Assembly: GCF_016306625.1 (NCBI RefSeq)
Contig: NZ_JACOII010000022.1
Coordinates: 149,665 to 213,664, forward strand
Direction: 5' to 3'
DNA from: Xenorhabdus lircayensis
Lineage (GTDB): Bacteria > Pseudomonadota > Gammaproteobacteria > Enterobacterales > Enterobacteriaceae
DNA: 64,000 nt
The position numbers and the translations under genes are program-made. Within the stretch, counting starts at the first letter, position 1. Each line of letters starts with the position of its first letter. Shown here one piece after another: positions 29,878-41,839 of this stretch. A model generated the notes under the pieces. The model was given only the letters and a program-made list of their open reading frames with translations. It ran no database searches and was not told where the DNA came from.

Positions 29878-30477
29878 CTACTCACAGGTGCTATATATAA
29901 CAAAATGATAACCATTATTACCAATAGAACCGCTGTAAGCCTCAGTAACTCCGACAGGCGTTTTATTGCTTTCTGGATTAACTTTTGAAACAAGGGCGAA
30001 AAATTTACCTTTACAGATGTATTCTCTCTTATAACCAATAGCATTGAATTTTTTATCATTAGTTAAAGTACTAAGTTTTTTAATATCTTCTGCTACTCCA
30101 TTAAGTGCTGTACTCAAGTTAGCATTTTGTTTTAATTCTAAAAGGTAAAAGCTATCTTTTTCACCAGCCCAGAGCCAAAAATCTGGCTTACATTTTCCCA
30201 TATCAGCGGGCATTCCATCCCACTTAATGTTAAATTCTCGCCACCATTCCCTATCTTGGACTGTGACATGATGGTGTAAAAAATAGGCCAACTCAATCTG
30301 AAACCAATTCTCCCAGCCAGAAATGTTCTCAATATTAAAGACATTGAAACGTTCAATAATATGCACTTGGTTGAAAAAATTGGCTAATAACTTTACCACG
30401 TCAACTTTTTCCCCAAGAGATTCAGAGGCTATTTCTACAAGTTCTGGTGCCATATCAGAGATTTTTATTGTTTCCAT
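29878..30477 (-). CDS. Small PD-(D/E)xK-motif protein beside the type I R-M genes
   Basis: 199 residues from ATG 30477. A nuclease-type motif is visible: Glu62 in the helix FQIELAYFLHHH, Pro-Asp 98-99 in CKPDFWLW, and Glu114-x-Lys116 in YLLELKQNAN, the E...PD...ExK order of the restriction-endonuclease fold. There are no other recognised domains. It is 79 bp downstream of hsdR on the same strand, so it could be co-transcribed with hsdMSR. It could be an accessory nuclease or anti-foreign-DNA effector, a regulator with a dead nuclease fold, or an unrelated passenger. The family is not recognised. Confidence 0.6.
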   Translation of the reverse strand: METIKISDMAPELVEIASESLGEKVDVVKLLANFFNQVHIIERFNVFNIENISGWENWFQIELAYFLHHHVTVQDREWWREFNIKWDGMPADMGKCKPDFWLWAGEKDSFYLLELKQNANLSTALNGVAEDIKKLSTLTNDKKFNAIGYKREYICKGKFFALVSKVNPESNKTPVGVTEAYSGSIGNNGYHFVIYSTCE

Positions 30478-30556
30478 TTTATTATTTTGACCTTTTTGTT
30501 GTTACACACATAACGCCGTATCAATGATAGTGCTACTCAAGACAGTCATCTTATTG

Positions 30557-33472
30557 TCAGAATCCTCTAATCCCATTAATAAAGGTTTCAATCACGCTAC
30601 ACACCCGCTCATATACACGTGCACGAACGGTCTTACGTTCCAGAATCTTCGGAGTCCAAGTCAGTGTTGCAGCAACCTCATCCTCACGTGGCATCACGTT
30701 GGTGAACAGATAATTGTTCACCAACTCCGTTAACTTTATGAAATCTAGACGTTCTTCAGCACATAGTGTCGTTAATGCTTTGTTTTTTTCCCGCTCGACA
30801 TAAGTTTCAAACACTTGGGTGATATCTTCATCATGCGCTACATGCAGAAGATTTTGTTCGATAAAGTTATTAATCAGTTCACGTTTACTGCGCAACGTCA
30901 CATCGCTATCAATGATCTCCATCACTTTTTTCTTCTGCTCCTGCTGCTCTTTTGGCGACATTGACTGAATATTTGCAAGTAATTTGAGGATATAACCGAC
31001 GTTAATTTCATCACGATGGATCAGAGAAATTTCAAAATCCACCTCATCCAGAATGGATACTTTTTCTTTACCGGAGTGCTTTTTCACTTTGTCGTAAATA
31101 TCGAGATATTTACTGGTGTAGTCAGCCAGAATTTGCTCAGACAATGGCTTACTCACACCATCAAAATCAGCGAAGGTTTCAAGAATATTTTTCAAACGCA
31201 TCACATCTCGAAATGCGTTAACAAATACCAGTTGGGCATGTTCATCCGGTAGATCGTCCACACTTTCGACTGTCGGGGTTAAGGCCAATAAATAATCAAC
31301 CGAGGCCTGATAATCGCTCAGATATTCTTCAAATGACTTAACCAGTACAACAGAAGATGCATTTTTATTGGAGAACAGTGCTATAGCATCATCCGTGGCT
31401 TTTTTCAGATTGCGGAAACAGACGATATTACCGTGGCTTTTCTTCTCATTAAGGATGCGGTTGGTACGAGAAAACGCCTGCACCAAACCGTGAAAACGCA
31501 AATTTTTGTCCACGTATAGTGTGTTCAATAATGAGCTATCAAAGCCGGTCAGGAACATATTCACTACCAGCAGGATATCAATACCCTTCTCTTTGGTGCG
31601 CTTAGCGATGTCTTTGTAATAATTATAAAAACTCTGCGAGTCATTGGCAGAGTAGCTGGTGCCATACAGCTCGTTGTAATCCTTGATAAAGCTGTCGAGG
31701 TGATCCCGACTTGAGACATCCACTTTACCGCCCTGTGGAAGACTGATATCTTCTTCATCCAACAGCCCGTTCACCGCCTCTTTATCGCTTTTATCCGCTT
31801 CGTTGGCGGCATAAGTGAAGATGGTTGCGACCTTCAGCGGTTTATAGTTCACATCTGCGGCCATAAGTGCAGCCTGTTTTTCTTTAAACAACTTATAGTA
31901 GGCGATCAGCATTTCCACCGACCCGACGCAAAACATGGCGGTAAATTCGCGGCTGCGGGTCTTTGCGTTGTGGTGCGCCAGAATATAGTCGGTAATTTTT
32001 CCCAGCCGAATCTCGCTCTCCATCACCTCTTTGGTATCGATATCTTCCACGTCGATATCAATTTCATTATTACTTTCTTTACGCTTATAGGTGCCAACAT
32101 ATTCCACGGCAAAACGCAGTACGTTTTCGTCACGGATGGCATCGACAATAACGTATTTATGCAAACATTCGTCAAATAGACTTTCGGTCGTTTGCTTGAT
32201 GCCATTGGTGATATTAACGTTATCGGCAAAAATCGGCGTACCGGTAAAACCGAACAATTGGGCATTCTCAAAAAAATTAACGAGCGCTTTATGAGTGTCG
32301 CCAAACTGGCTGCGGTGACATTCGTCAAAGATAAAAACGATGCGCTCTTTGCGCAGGTGTTCCAGCTGTGCTTTATAACCTTCGTGAGTGATGGCGTTGT
32401 TCAGCTTTTGAATGGTGGTTAGCGTTAATTTGCTACAGGTGGCCTTCAGGTGCTTAATCAGCGTACTGGTGTTATTGGTCGTGTCCACGCTGTCTTTGAC
32501 AAAGGAGTTAAACTCTTTCGCTGTTTGGTAATCAAGATCCCGGCGATCGACAACAAAAATGACCCTATCCACTTCCGGCATCGACATGATTACCTGACTG
32601 GCCTTAAACGAAGTCAGTGTCTTGCCTGAACCGGTGGTGTGCCAGATATAACCGTTGCGCGGTTTCCCCGGAATATGCAGGCTTTCCCTGACATGATGGA
32701 TCATCGCTTCGCAGGCGTAAAACTGATACGGACGCATCACCATCAGGCACTTACGAGTTTCGTTCAACACCGTGTAGTGGGTGATCATTTTGGCGATATG
32801 ACACACCTTCAGGAACGCATCGGAAAATTTCTCCAGCGACTTAATCGGCTCGTTTTTTTCATCCGTCCAGAAAAAGGTCTGTTCGAAATGGTTGGCGCGG
32901 TTGTTGGCGTAGTATTTGGTATCCACGCCGTTACTGATGATAAAAATCTGCACATACTGGAACAGGCCACTACCGACCCAGAAAGCATCTCGATGATAAC
33001 GGTCTATCTGGTTAAACGCTTCTTTTAGCCCCAATCCACGACGCTTAAGCTCGATCTGCACCAGAGGTAGTCCGTTGATCAGTAAGGTAACGTCAAAACG
33101 GGTTTTACGGCTGTTTTGCTCGGCATTGAATTGTTTAACCTGACGAGTAACTTGAAACTCGTTCTGGCACCACTCTTCTTTATTAATAAAGCTAAGCCAT
33201 TTCTCAGTGCCATCATCTCTCAATAACGGGTAGCGATCTCGCAAAGTTCTGGCGCGATCGATTACCTCATTACCTTTGGTCAAGTGCAGAAAAACACGGT
33301 TAAATTCACTGTCTGTAAGCGGGGAGCCTTCTATTCGGTTATGAATTTCAATCTGTTTTCTCAGGTTGGCTTTCATACTGGCTTCGTCAGTGACATTCAC
33401 CAGCTCGTAATGCATCCCGACCAGTTGTTCCACCAGTTGCGTTTCTAACTCGTATTCGCTTTGCGTTGTCAT
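30557..33472 (-). CDS. hsdR: Type I restriction enzyme, R (motor/nuclease) subunit
   Basis: 971 residues. The N-terminal nuclease domain has RFDVTLLINGLPLVQIELKR (D...ExK). The SF2 translocase motifs follow: I GYIWHTTGSGKTLTSFKAS, II FIFDECHRSQFG, III FGFTGTPIF, and VI QAFSRTNRILNEKK. The C-terminus is helical. In complex with HsdM and HsdS it pumps DNA and cuts at random distance from unmodified sites. It belongs by appearance to the type IC-like group (EcoR124-type). It is 62 bp after hsdS on the same strand, giving a complete system. Confidence 0.95.
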   Translation of the reverse strand: MTTQSEYELETQLVEQLVGMHYELVNVTDEASMKANLRKQIEIHNRIEGSPLTDSEFNRVFLHLTKGNEVIDRARTLRDRYPLLRDDGTEKWLSFINKEEWCQNEFQVTRQVKQFNAEQNSRKTRFDVTLLINGLPLVQIELKRRGLGLKEAFNQIDRYHRDAFWVGSGLFQYVQIFIISNGVDTKYYANNRANHFEQTFFWTDEKNEPIKSLEKFSDAFLKVCHIAKMITHYTVLNETRKCLMVMRPYQFYACEAMIHHVRESLHIPGKPRNGYIWHTTGSGKTLTSFKASQVIMSMPEVDRVIFVVDRRDLDYQTAKEFNSFVKDSVDTTNNTSTLIKHLKATCSKLTLTTIQKLNNAITHEGYKAQLEHLRKERIVFIFDECHRSQFGDTHKALVNFFENAQLFGFTGTPIFADNVNITNGIKQTTESLFDECLHKYVIVDAIRDENVLRFAVEYVGTYKRKESNNEIDIDVEDIDTKEVMESEIRLGKITDYILAHHNAKTRSREFTAMFCVGSVEMLIAYYKLFKEKQAALMAADVNYKPLKVATIFTYAANEADKSDKEAVNGLLDEEDISLPQGGKVDVSSRDHLDSFIKDYNELYGTSYSANDSQSFYNYYKDIAKRTKEKGIDILLVVNMFLTGFDSSLLNTLYVDKNLRFHGLVQAFSRTNRILNEKKSHGNIVCFRNLKKATDDAIALFSNKNASSVVLVKSFEEYLSDYQASVDYLLALTPTVESVDDLPDEHAQLVFVNAFRDVMRLKNILETFADFDGVSKPLSEQILADYTSKYLDIYDKVKKHSGKEKVSILDEVDFEISLIHRDEINVGYILKLLANIQSMSPKEQQEQKKKVMEIIDSDVTLRSKRELINNFIEQNLLHVAHDEDITQVFETYVEREKNKALTTLCAEERLDFIKLTELVNNYLFTNVMPREDEVAATLTWTPKILERKTVRARVYERVCSVIETFINGIRGF

Positions 33473-33534
33473 TAATTTTTAATGCCTTATATTTATATGT
33501 AGCGCAGACTCGATATTAACGGAACCAGAGATAT

Positions 33535-34722
33535 TTATACGAACATTTGCTGTAGCAATCCTTGCTTCCAGATCTTTAGTTTGTCCAGCTCCGTTTTTTT
33601 AGCAGTGATTTTGTCGTCGATTGCGGAGAGGAGGTTGGCGATTTTGGTTTGTTCTTCCTCAACAGGCTGAGCTACAGGAAGACCAAAGAAACCTGCTCCT
33701 GAAATATTCATACGGTCATGTCTGGCGCCACTATTAGCTATATTTTTTATGTAATTATGCCAAATTGAACTTTCAAAAAAATATTGATAAAACTTTAATA
33801 ACCCTTTTTCAAAACGAAAAACCGTATACAAAGGAGACATAATTCCTTGGATCAATTCATTCATTTTTATAGGGCCAACTGGTGCAGTTGAAGATATTCT
33901 CGGGTTGTATACAAAATCACCAATATTAACTACGTAATATCCTGTTAAGTTACCCTCTGTCACAATATCTCTTTCAAAGTAACTCTCTTGGCTGACAATG
34001 CCTTGCGTGGCAGAATTAGTTAGAACTGTTCTTACTGAATTATCTCTATTTTTAGTATTTACCTTGGAAGCTATTTCTTTTAACTCCATCTCTTCCCACT
34101 CCGGAAACGCTTCCCCATTCTTATCCTTAAACCGTAACTCCTGACTAAAAATCTTTTGCATCATGCCTTTTTTGTACTGGCATAGCAGGTCGTACTGCTT
34201 GTTCAGCAGCGTGATTTTTTTGTCAACAGAGGATAAAAAATTGGCGATTTTGGTTTGTTCTACATTACTTGGTATAGATATTTGAAGGGATTTAATTATT
34301 TCAGCAGAAAGATTTCCTTGCCCACCTTGCAAAAATTTACTCGTTATATCACCTTTAAGTTTCCTAAGATAAGAGTACAAAAAGTATGAGTTTTGTTCAG
34401 AACGTATACACAAAATAGCTTGGTTAATAGCACCATTTAATCGAGATAGTGACACTTCCCCGCTCGTTGCACCATAAAGCGCATAAAGAATATCTCCTTT
34501 ACAAACGAGTTTAGCCGAGGAATTTTTCAATCCTAATTCAGTCAAATATTGCTGTGTTTTATCGCTACTGATTTCTCCTGATTTTATAAACGGTATATTA
34601 CCCCCATAATAGTCAGAACATGTTGAAGTTGGGGTTCCCCCGGAGAAAAATTTAGCAATGGAATTGAATTTAACTTGCATCCACGGCGAATTAAACTCCT
34701 TAAATCGCAGCTTCGGTACCAT
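33535..34722 (-). CDS. hsdS: Type I restriction enzyme, S (specificity) subunit
   Basis: About 395 residues from ATG 34722 (GTG 34725 also fits and would overlap the hsdM stop by 4 bp). Two target-recognition regions are separated by conserved helices: TKIANFLSSVDKKITLLNKQ near residue 160-180 and TKIANLLSAIDDKITAKKTE at the end, a repeat that marks the central and distal spacers. The recognition regions are AT-rich compared with hsdM and hsdR, as expected for exchanged domains. It sets the DNA target for both cutting and methylation. The target sequence cannot be read from the protein. Confidence 0.93.
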   Translation of the reverse strand: MVPKLRFKEFNSPWMQVKFNSIAKFFSGGTPTSTCSDYYGGNIPFIKSGEISSDKTQQYLTELGLKNSSAKLVCKGDILYALYGATSGEVSLSRLNGAINQAILCIRSEQNSYFLYSYLRKLKGDITSKFLQGGQGNLSAEIIKSLQISIPSNVEQTKIANFLSSVDKKITLLNKQYDLLCQYKKGMMQKIFSQELRFKDKNGEAFPEWEEMELKEIASKVNTKNRDNSVRTVLTNSATQGIVSQESYFERDIVTEGNLTGYYVVNIGDFVYNPRISSTAPVGPIKMNELIQGIMSPLYTVFRFEKGLLKFYQYFFESSIWHNYIKNIANSGARHDRMNISGAGFFGLPVAQPVEEEQTKIANLLSAIDDKITAKKTELDKLKIWKQGLLQQMFV

Positions 34723-36329
34723 CACTTATCCCCCTCTGCCAGCGTAAATGGCGTATTAATCCCCAGTTCCTGACATAACTCGGCTATGATTTTATCGATC
34801 TCTGCCACTTTCCCTTCCAGTTCGCGAATTTCCTGCGCCACGGCATTGAGATCAATCTCCTCTTCCGCTTCAAAGGTATCCACATAGCGGGGAATATTGA
34901 GGTTGTAATCGTTATTACGGATCTCTTCCAATGTGGCAATATAGCTATATTTCTCCACCGCTTTCCAGTCGTTATAGGTGTCGGCAATCTTATCGATATG
35001 TTCCGGTAGCAGGCGGTTCTGAGTTTTCACCTTCTCAAAGTCATTGCTGGCGTCGATAAACAGAATGCTGTCGTTGTGCTTACGGCACTTACGCAGTACC
35101 AGTACGCAGGTCGGAATGCTGGTGCCGAAGAAGATATTGGCCGGCAGGCCGATCACAGCATCAATACAATTCAACTTTTCAATCATAAACTGGCGGATAT
35201 GCCCTTCCGCTGCGCCACGGAACAACACGCCGTGTGGCAGAACCACCGCCATGGTGCCGTCATCTTCCAGGTGGTGGAACATATGCTGTACAAATGCCAT
35301 ATCCGCTTTGCTGGAGGGTGCCAGTTTGCCGTACTGGGCAAAACGGTCGTCGTTCATAAACAGCGGGCTGGCGCTCCATTTCGCCGAGAATGGTGGATTG
35401 GCAACAATCGCATCAAACTTCAGGTGCATATGCTGCGGATATTCCAGCGTATCTTCCTGAATAATTTCAAAATCTGCATAGTGAACACCATGCAGGATCA
35501 TATTCATTCGCGCCAGGTTATAGGTGGTAGGGTTCATCTCCTGACCGTAAATTTTCCCCACCGACGAAGCTTCACGTTTTACGCGTAGTAGCAGTGAACC
35601 AGAACCACAGGTTGGGTCATAAACGTTTTTCAGTTTCAGCTTGTAGGTAGTGACGATTTTCGCCAATAAAGTCGAAACAGGCTGTGGGGTATAAAACTCA
35701 CCCGCTTTTTTACCTGCCCCAGAAGCGAATTGACCAATCAGATATTCATAAGCATCACCTAATATATCGGAGCTGGCTTCACTCAGGTCAAAGCTCAGCT
35801 TGTCGAATTCAGTGATCACTTTACCGATTAACTCGTTTTTCGCTTTTGCAGTGCTACCCAGTTTACTGGAGCCTAAATCCAGATCTTCAAATAGATTGCT
35901 AAAATCATCGGCTGAATCTGTACCCAATGTACTTTGTTCAATATTGCGCAGCGTGGTCGCCAGATCTTCCAAGATAAATCCGGTGCCAGCACCTTTAGGG
36001 TCTTTCGCAACACGTTCCGCCATAATGTGGAACAGATCAGTGGGGGGCAGGAAGTAACCCAGAGTCTGGATGCTGTCTTCTTTTACCGCTTCTACGATAT
36101 CCTTATACGCCGAATGCTCTGTCGAGAGTTTATTGTACTTAATCCCGTCTTCAGCAAGGATTTTGTTTGCATAGGCCACGAATTTTTCAGAAAGATATTT
36201 GTAGAAGATAAATCCTAAGCAGTAGTCACGAAATTCATCAGCATTCATCTTACCACGCAGGGTATCGGCTATATTCCACAGTCGGCTTTGCAGTTCACTT
36301 AAATTTTGTGCTTCAATTTGGGGAGACAT
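34722..36329 (-). CDS. hsdM: Type I restriction enzyme, M (methyltransferase) subunit
   Basis: 535 residues from ATG 36329 with AGGAAG upstream; a longer frame to 36368 adds 13 residues and is not needed. SAM-binding motif I is DPTCGSGSLLLRV and catalytic motif IV is ANPPFSAKW (N6-adenine methyltransferase). Helical N-terminus as in HsdM (LQSRLWNIADTLRGKMNADE). Its stop overlaps the hsdS start, as usual for translational coupling of the 2:1 M:S complex. It modifies host DNA and should be expressed before hsdR. Confidence 0.95.
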   Translation of the reverse strand: MSPQIEAQNLSELQSRLWNIADTLRGKMNADEFRDYCLGFIFYKYLSEKFVAYANKILAEDGIKYNKLSTEHSAYKDIVEAVKEDSIQTLGYFLPPTDLFHIMAERVAKDPKGAGTGFILEDLATTLRNIEQSTLGTDSADDFSNLFEDLDLGSSKLGSTAKAKNELIGKVITEFDKLSFDLSEASSDILGDAYEYLIGQFASGAGKKAGEFYTPQPVSTLLAKIVTTYKLKLKNVYDPTCGSGSLLLRVKREASSVGKIYGQEMNPTTYNLARMNMILHGVHYADFEIIQEDTLEYPQHMHLKFDAIVANPPFSAKWSASPLFMNDDRFAQYGKLAPSSKADMAFVQHMFHHLEDDGTMAVVLPHGVLFRGAAEGHIRQFMIEKLNCIDAVIGLPANIFFGTSIPTCVLVLRKCRKHNDSILFIDASNDFEKVKTQNRLLPEHIDKIADTYNDWKAVEKYSYIATLEEIRNNDYNLNIPRYVDTFEAEEEIDLNAVAQEIRELEGKVAEIDKIIAELCQELGINTPFTLAEGDK

Positions 36330-36401
36330 AGTACTTCCTAAGTATTTCGGTTCGTCACAGTATCGCAACGTTTAAATTAAATCATATCACTGAAAATGAA
36401 A

Positions 36402-36430
36402 AATCCGGCCAGCTTACGCATAACCGGATT
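36402..36430 (-). terminator. glmS terminator
   Basis: AATCCGG (36402-36408) pairs with CCGGATT (36424-36430) with a 15-nt loop; on the minus strand the stem ends in TTTTTCATTTTC. It lies 41 bp past the glmS stop and before hsdM. Confidence 0.75.
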
Positions 36431-36470
36431 AAGACAGTATTTAGTTTTGGTTTACACGTGCATTAGCCGA

Positions 36471-38300
36471 TTACTCCACCGTCACCGATTTCGCCAGGTT
36501 ACGCGGCTGATCCACATCTGTACCTTTGATCAACGCAACGTGGTAAGACAGTAATTGCAGTGGCACAGTGTAGAAGATCGGTGCGATCAATTCTTCTACG
36601 TGTGGCAGGGAGATGATCTTCATGTTTTCGCTGTTGGTGAAACCTGCGTCCTGATCTGCGAAGACATACAGTAAACCGCCACGGGCGCGGACTTCTTCAA
36701 TGTTGGATTTCAGTTTTTCCAGCAGTTCGTTGTTTGGTGCAACGATGATTACCGGCATGTCCGCATCAATCAGCGCCAATGGGCCATGTTTCAGTTCGCC
36801 AGCTGCATAGGCTTCTGCATGAATGTAGGAGATCTCTTTCAGTTTCAGTGCACCTTCAACCGCAATCGGGTACTGATCGCCACGACCAAGGAACAGGGCG
36901 TGATGTTTTTCAGAGAAGTCTTCTGCCAATGCTTCAATCAGTTTGTCTTTGGACAACATGCTTTCAATGCGGCTTGGCAGGGCATGCAAGGCATGGACAA
37001 TATCTTGTTCCAATGCCGCATCAGCGCCTTTCTGATGCCCCATGTAAGCCACCAGCATCAGCAATACTGTTAACTGGGTCGTGAAGGCTTTGGTAGAGGC
37101 TACACCGATTTCAGCGCCTGCTTTGGTCATCAGGGCAAATTCAGATTCGCGTACCAGCGATGAACCCGCTACGTTACAGATGGTCAAGGTAGCCAGGTAA
37201 CCCAGTTCTTTGGATAAACGCAGGGCAGCCAATGTATCAGCCGTTTCACCAGACTGAGACAGGGTAATCAGCAGGCTGTTTTTACGGCGTGCAGGCTTGC
37301 GGTAACGGAACTCAGAGGCGATTTCCACGTCACATGGAATACCCGCCAATGATTCAAACCAGTAGCGTGAAACCATTCCTGCATTATAAGAAGTACCACA
37401 AGCAACGATTTGGATATGCTCAACCTGAGACAGTAAATCCGCAGCGTTAGCACCCAGTTCTGACAGATTTACCTGACCGTTGCTTAAACGGCCTTCCAAT
37501 GTGCTTTTGATAGCCATCGGCTGTTCATAAATCTCTTTCTGCATATAGTGACGATAAACACCTTTGTCACCTGCATCATACTGAACGTTGGATTCAATCT
37601 GCTCACGTTCAACTGCTTCGCCATTCACATCAAAGATGCGAACAGTACGGCGAGTGATTTCTGCGATATCACCTTCTTCCAGATAGATAAAGCGGCGAGT
37701 CACTGGCAGTAAAGCCAGTTGGTCAGATGCCAGGAAGTTTTCTCCCATCCCCAGACCGATCACCAATGGGCTACCAGAACGCGCTGCCACCAGTACGTCA
37801 GGATGACGGCTATCCATAATCACAGTGCCGTAAGCGCCACGCAATTGCGGGATAACACGCTGAACCACTTCCAGCAATGAGCCGCCTTGTTGCTGTTCCC
37901 AGTGAACAAGGTGGGCGATAGTTTCAGTATCTGTATCAGAAGAGAAGGAGTAACCACGCGCTTTTAATTCTTCGCGCAGTTCTTCGTGGTTTTCAATAAT
38001 GCCGTTATGCACAACCGCAATATGTTCAGAAGCATGAGGATGGGCATTGCGTTCGCTTGGTTCACCGTGAGTCGCCCAACGGGTATGGGCAATTCCCGTA
38101 CCGCCGATCACTGGCTGTTTGTCCGCTTCATCCACCAGCATTTGTACTTTGCCAACTTCACGCAGGCGAGTCATACGGTTTTCACTGTCAACGACAGCTA
38201 TACCCGCAGAATCATAACCACGGTACTCCAGGCGACGAAGACCTTCGATCAGTATTTCTGCAATATCTCGTTGTGCTACTGCACCAACAATTCCACACAT
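36471..38300 (-). CDS. glmS: Glutamine-fructose-6-phosphate aminotransferase
   Basis: 609 residues. It begins [17 protein letters not shown], with the processed Cys as the N-terminal nucleophile of the glutaminase domain. Two SIS isomerase domains follow ([35 protein letters not shown]). It ends [15 protein letters not shown]. It makes glucosamine-6-phosphate for peptidoglycan and LPS. The gene lies downstream of glmU; the 120-bp leader with hairpins fits the known post-transcriptional control of glmS by the GlmZ/GlmY small RNAs in Enterobacterales. Confidence 0.98.
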   Translation of the reverse strand: MCGIVGAVAQRDIAEILIEGLRRLEYRGYDSAGIAVVDSENRMTRLREVGKVQMLVDEADKQPVIGGTGIAHTRWATHGEPSERNAHPHASEHIAVVHNGIIENHEELREELKARGYSFSSDTDTETIAHLVHWEQQQGGSLLEVVQRVIPQLRGAYGTVIMDSRHPDVLVAARSGSPLVIGLGMGENFLASDQLALLPVTRRFIYLEEGDIAEITRRTVRIFDVNGEAVEREQIESNVQYDAGDKGVYRHYMQKEIYEQPMAIKSTLEGRLSNGQVNLSELGANAADLLSQVEHIQIVACGTSYNAGMVSRYWFESLAGIPCDVEIASEFRYRKPARRKNSLLITLSQSGETADTLAALRLSKELGYLATLTICNVAGSSLVRESEFALMTKAGAEIGVASTKAFTTQLTVLLMLVAYMGHQKGADAALEQDIVHALHALPSRIESMLSKDKLIEALAEDFSEKHHALFLGRGDQYPIAVEGALKLKEISYIHAEAYAAGELKHGPLALIDADMPVIIVAPNNELLEKLKSNIEEVRARGGLLYVFADQDAGFTNSENMKIISLPHVEELIAPIFYTVPLQLLSYHVALIKGTDVDQPRNLAKSVTVE

Positions 38301-38320
38301 TTTGTTTTATTCCTAAAAGC

Positions 38321-38400
38321 AGGGCCGACAAGCCCTTTTTATGTCGCCAACCTGATTGTGTTCCGGCTTTGCCGGTCCCCGAGCTTTGTAGAGATGGGGA
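38321..38400 (-). promoter_or_regulatory. glmU-glmS intercistronic hairpins
   Basis: Three stems on the minus strand: CCCC/GGGG around 38377-38399, CCGGC-AAA-GCCGG at 38363-38375, and GGGC/GCCC at 38322-38335 close to the glmS ribosome site. Position and pairing agree with a regulatory or processing region ahead of glmS; the sRNA pairing site itself was not identified. Confidence 0.5.
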
Positions 38401-38423
38401 TTTTTATTATGAATATATCTTAT

Positions 38424-39794
38424 TTATTTTTTCTTAACTGGTCGCTGCCAGTTCTTAATATGGGTTTGCTTCACCCGGCTGATGACCAATTCGTTCTCAG
38501 CAATGTCTTTTGTTACGGTGGTTCCTGCGCCAATGGTCGCACCTTTCGCTACCGTAACAGGCGCAACAAGCTGGGTATCAGAACCGACAAACACATCATC
38601 ACCAATGATGGTTTTAAATTTATTAGCACCATCATAGTTACAGGTAATAGTACCCGCACCAATATTCACATTACTGCCAATTTCAGAATCACCCAGATAA
38701 GTCAGGTGACCCGCCTTGGAACCTTTTCCAAGAGAGGTTTTTTTCATTTCAACGAAATTGCCAACATGGGCTCTTTCCGCCAGCTTAGTGCCAGGGCGTA
38801 AACGTGCAAAAGGCCCAACGGTACACTCGGTAGCAATTTCAGAATCTTCGATTACGGTATAAGGGCTAATTACCGCGCCATCACCGATAACGCAATTATT
38901 CAGGATACAGCCAGAACCAATATGAACATGATTTCCCAGTGTGACATGACCTTCGATAACCACATTGGTATCAATCACCACATCGCGGCCATGTTCTAAT
39001 GTTCCACGCAGATCAAAACGAGCAGGGTCTAATAACATTACGCCCGCCAGCAATAATTTTTCTGCCTGCTCAGACTGGTAAATACGCTCCAGTGCAGAAA
39101 GTTGAAGACGATTGTTAACCCCTTCCATTTCACTTAAACGGCTTGGGTGTACTGCCTTGATTTGATGCCCTTCTTTGTGTGCGAGCGCAATAACATCGGT
39201 AAGGTAATATTCTCCCTGTGCGTTGTTATTTTCCAACTTGGATAACCAACGTTTCAAATCACCACCATTCGCCACCAAAATACCGGTGTTGATTTCGTTG
39301 ATTTTACGCTGTTCTTCCGTTGCATCTTTTTGTTCGATAATACCCGTTACTTCACCATTTTCACGAATAATACGACCATATCCGGTTGGGTTATCCAAAA
39401 TAGCAGTCAATAAACCAATACCACCTTCTGGTTTAGCCTCGATCAAACGTTCTAAGGTGCCTTTGGCAATCAAAGGCACATCACCGTACAGAATCAGAAT
39501 ATCTTCATTATCTGCAAAATGCGGCGCAGCCTGTTGCATAGCATGGCCAGTACCAAGCTGTTCAGCTTGCAGTACCCAGTTCAGATTTTGGTTGGAAAGT
39601 GTTTGTTTCATCAGGTCACCGCCATGTCCATAAACCAGATGAACATTTTGGGTTCCCAACTCCATTGCGGTATCAATGACATGCTGAACCATTGGTTTAC
39701 CAGCCAGCAAATGCAAAACTTTGGGAAGATCGGAATACATGCGAGTTCCCTTACCTGCGGCAAGGATCACGACACTTTTAGCGCTAATAGACAT
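38424..39794 (-). CDS. glmU: Bifunctional GlmU: GlcNAc-1-P uridyltransferase / GlcN-1-P acetyltransferase
   Basis: 456 residues from ATG 39794, the family start ([21 protein letters not shown]); an upstream in-frame extension to 39896 runs through the palindromic terminator and is not used. The N-terminal uridyltransferase has LAAGKGTRM and YGDVPLI. The C-terminal left-handed beta-helix has hexapeptide repeats and [30 protein letters not shown]. It makes UDP-GlcNAc. Sits between the atp operon and glmS, as in E. coli. Confidence 0.97.
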   Translation of the reverse strand: MSISAKSVVILAAGKGTRMYSDLPKVLHLLAGKPMVQHVIDTAMELGTQNVHLVYGHGGDLMKQTLSNQNLNWVLQAEQLGTGHAMQQAAPHFADNEDILILYGDVPLIAKGTLERLIEAKPEGGIGLLTAILDNPTGYGRIIRENGEVTGIIEQKDATEEQRKINEINTGILVANGGDLKRWLSKLENNNAQGEYYLTDVIALAHKEGHQIKAVHPSRLSEMEGVNNRLQLSALERIYQSEQAEKLLLAGVMLLDPARFDLRGTLEHGRDVVIDTNVVIEGHVTLGNHVHIGSGCILNNCVIGDGAVISPYTVIEDSEIATECTVGPFARLRPGTKLAERAHVGNFVEMKKTSLGKGSKAGHLTYLGDSEIGSNVNIGAGTITCNYDGANKFKTIIGDDVFVGSDTQLVAPVTVAKGATIGAGTTVTKDIAENELVISRVKQTHIKNWQRPVKKK

Positions 39795-39872
39795 AAGAAA
39801 CCTGACAATTCCAATTTTAAGTATGAAAGTAAACCCGTTTGCAAAATAAATTGCTACATATTTCGTAATGCA

Positions 39873-39906
39873 AAAAAGCCAGTTAGCTTTCACCAACTGG
39901 CTTTTT
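39873..39906 (-). terminator. atp operon terminator
   Basis: AAAAAGCCAGTT and AACTGGCTTTTT pair perfectly with a 10-nt loop. With A-run on one side and T-run on the other it can terminate the leftward atp operon before glmU. Confidence 0.85.
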
Positions 39907-39917
39907 ATCTCACTGCC

Positions 39918-39975
39918 TATACCCTTCTTTCAAATTGCAGCTCAACTGGCTGTAATTTGAAATCTATTTGGGTAC
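39918..39975. repeat. Palindromic TATACCC repeat
   Basis: Starts TATACCC (39918-39924); TTTCAAATTGCAG and TGTAATTTGAAA form the inner stem, ending GGGTAC. Same family as 4336 and 18465. It abuts the atpC stop. Confidence 0.7.
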
Positions 39976-39978
39976 TTA

Positions 39979-40401
39979 TTACATCATGTTCTTTGTCAGC
40001 TCGATAACGCGAAGTTTCGCGATCGCTTTCGACAATTCAGCAGATGCCTGAGCATAATCAACATCGCCGTGAGAATTACGGATATGTTCTTCCGCCTTGC
40101 GCTTGGCTTCAAGCACTTTAGCTTCGTCCAAATCCTTACCACGGATCGCTGTATCGGCCAGTACGATAACGCCGTTTGGCTGAACTTCAAGAACTCCACC
40201 TGACAGGTAGATAAATTCTTCTTCACCAAACTGCTTAACAATACGTATCATGCCCGGTTTTATGGCAGTAAGCAGTGGTGTGTGTTGAGGATAGATCCCC
40301 AGCTCACCTTCACTGCCTGTCACCTGAATTTTCTGTACCAGCCCTTCAAACATCAGTTTTTCAGCGCTGACTACGTTCAGGGAGAACGTCATTGCAGCCA
40401 T
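39979..40401 (-). CDS. atpC: ATP synthase epsilon subunit
   Basis: 140 residues. N-terminal beta-sandwich ([51 protein letters not shown]) and C-terminal helical hairpin ([18 protein letters not shown]). It is part of the rotating F1 stalk and inhibits ATP hydrolysis. GGGAGG precedes the start. Last gene of the operon. Confidence 0.97.
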   Translation of the reverse strand: MAAMTFSLNVVSAEKLMFEGLVQKIQVTGSEGELGIYPQHTPLLTAIKPGMIRIVKQFGEEEFIYLSGGVLEVQPNGVIVLADTAIRGKDLDEAKVLEAKRKAEEHIRNSHGDVDYAQASAELSKAIAKLRVIELTKNMM

Positions 40402-40422
40402 ATCAACCTCCCGTCAACCGTA

Positions 40423-41832
<1,410 letters not shown>

Positions 41833-41839
41833 CTAGCTG

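Noticed and set aside
39795..39896. Longer GlmU beginning at 39896
   Set aside because: It translates the atp terminator hairpin; ATG 39794 matches the family start.
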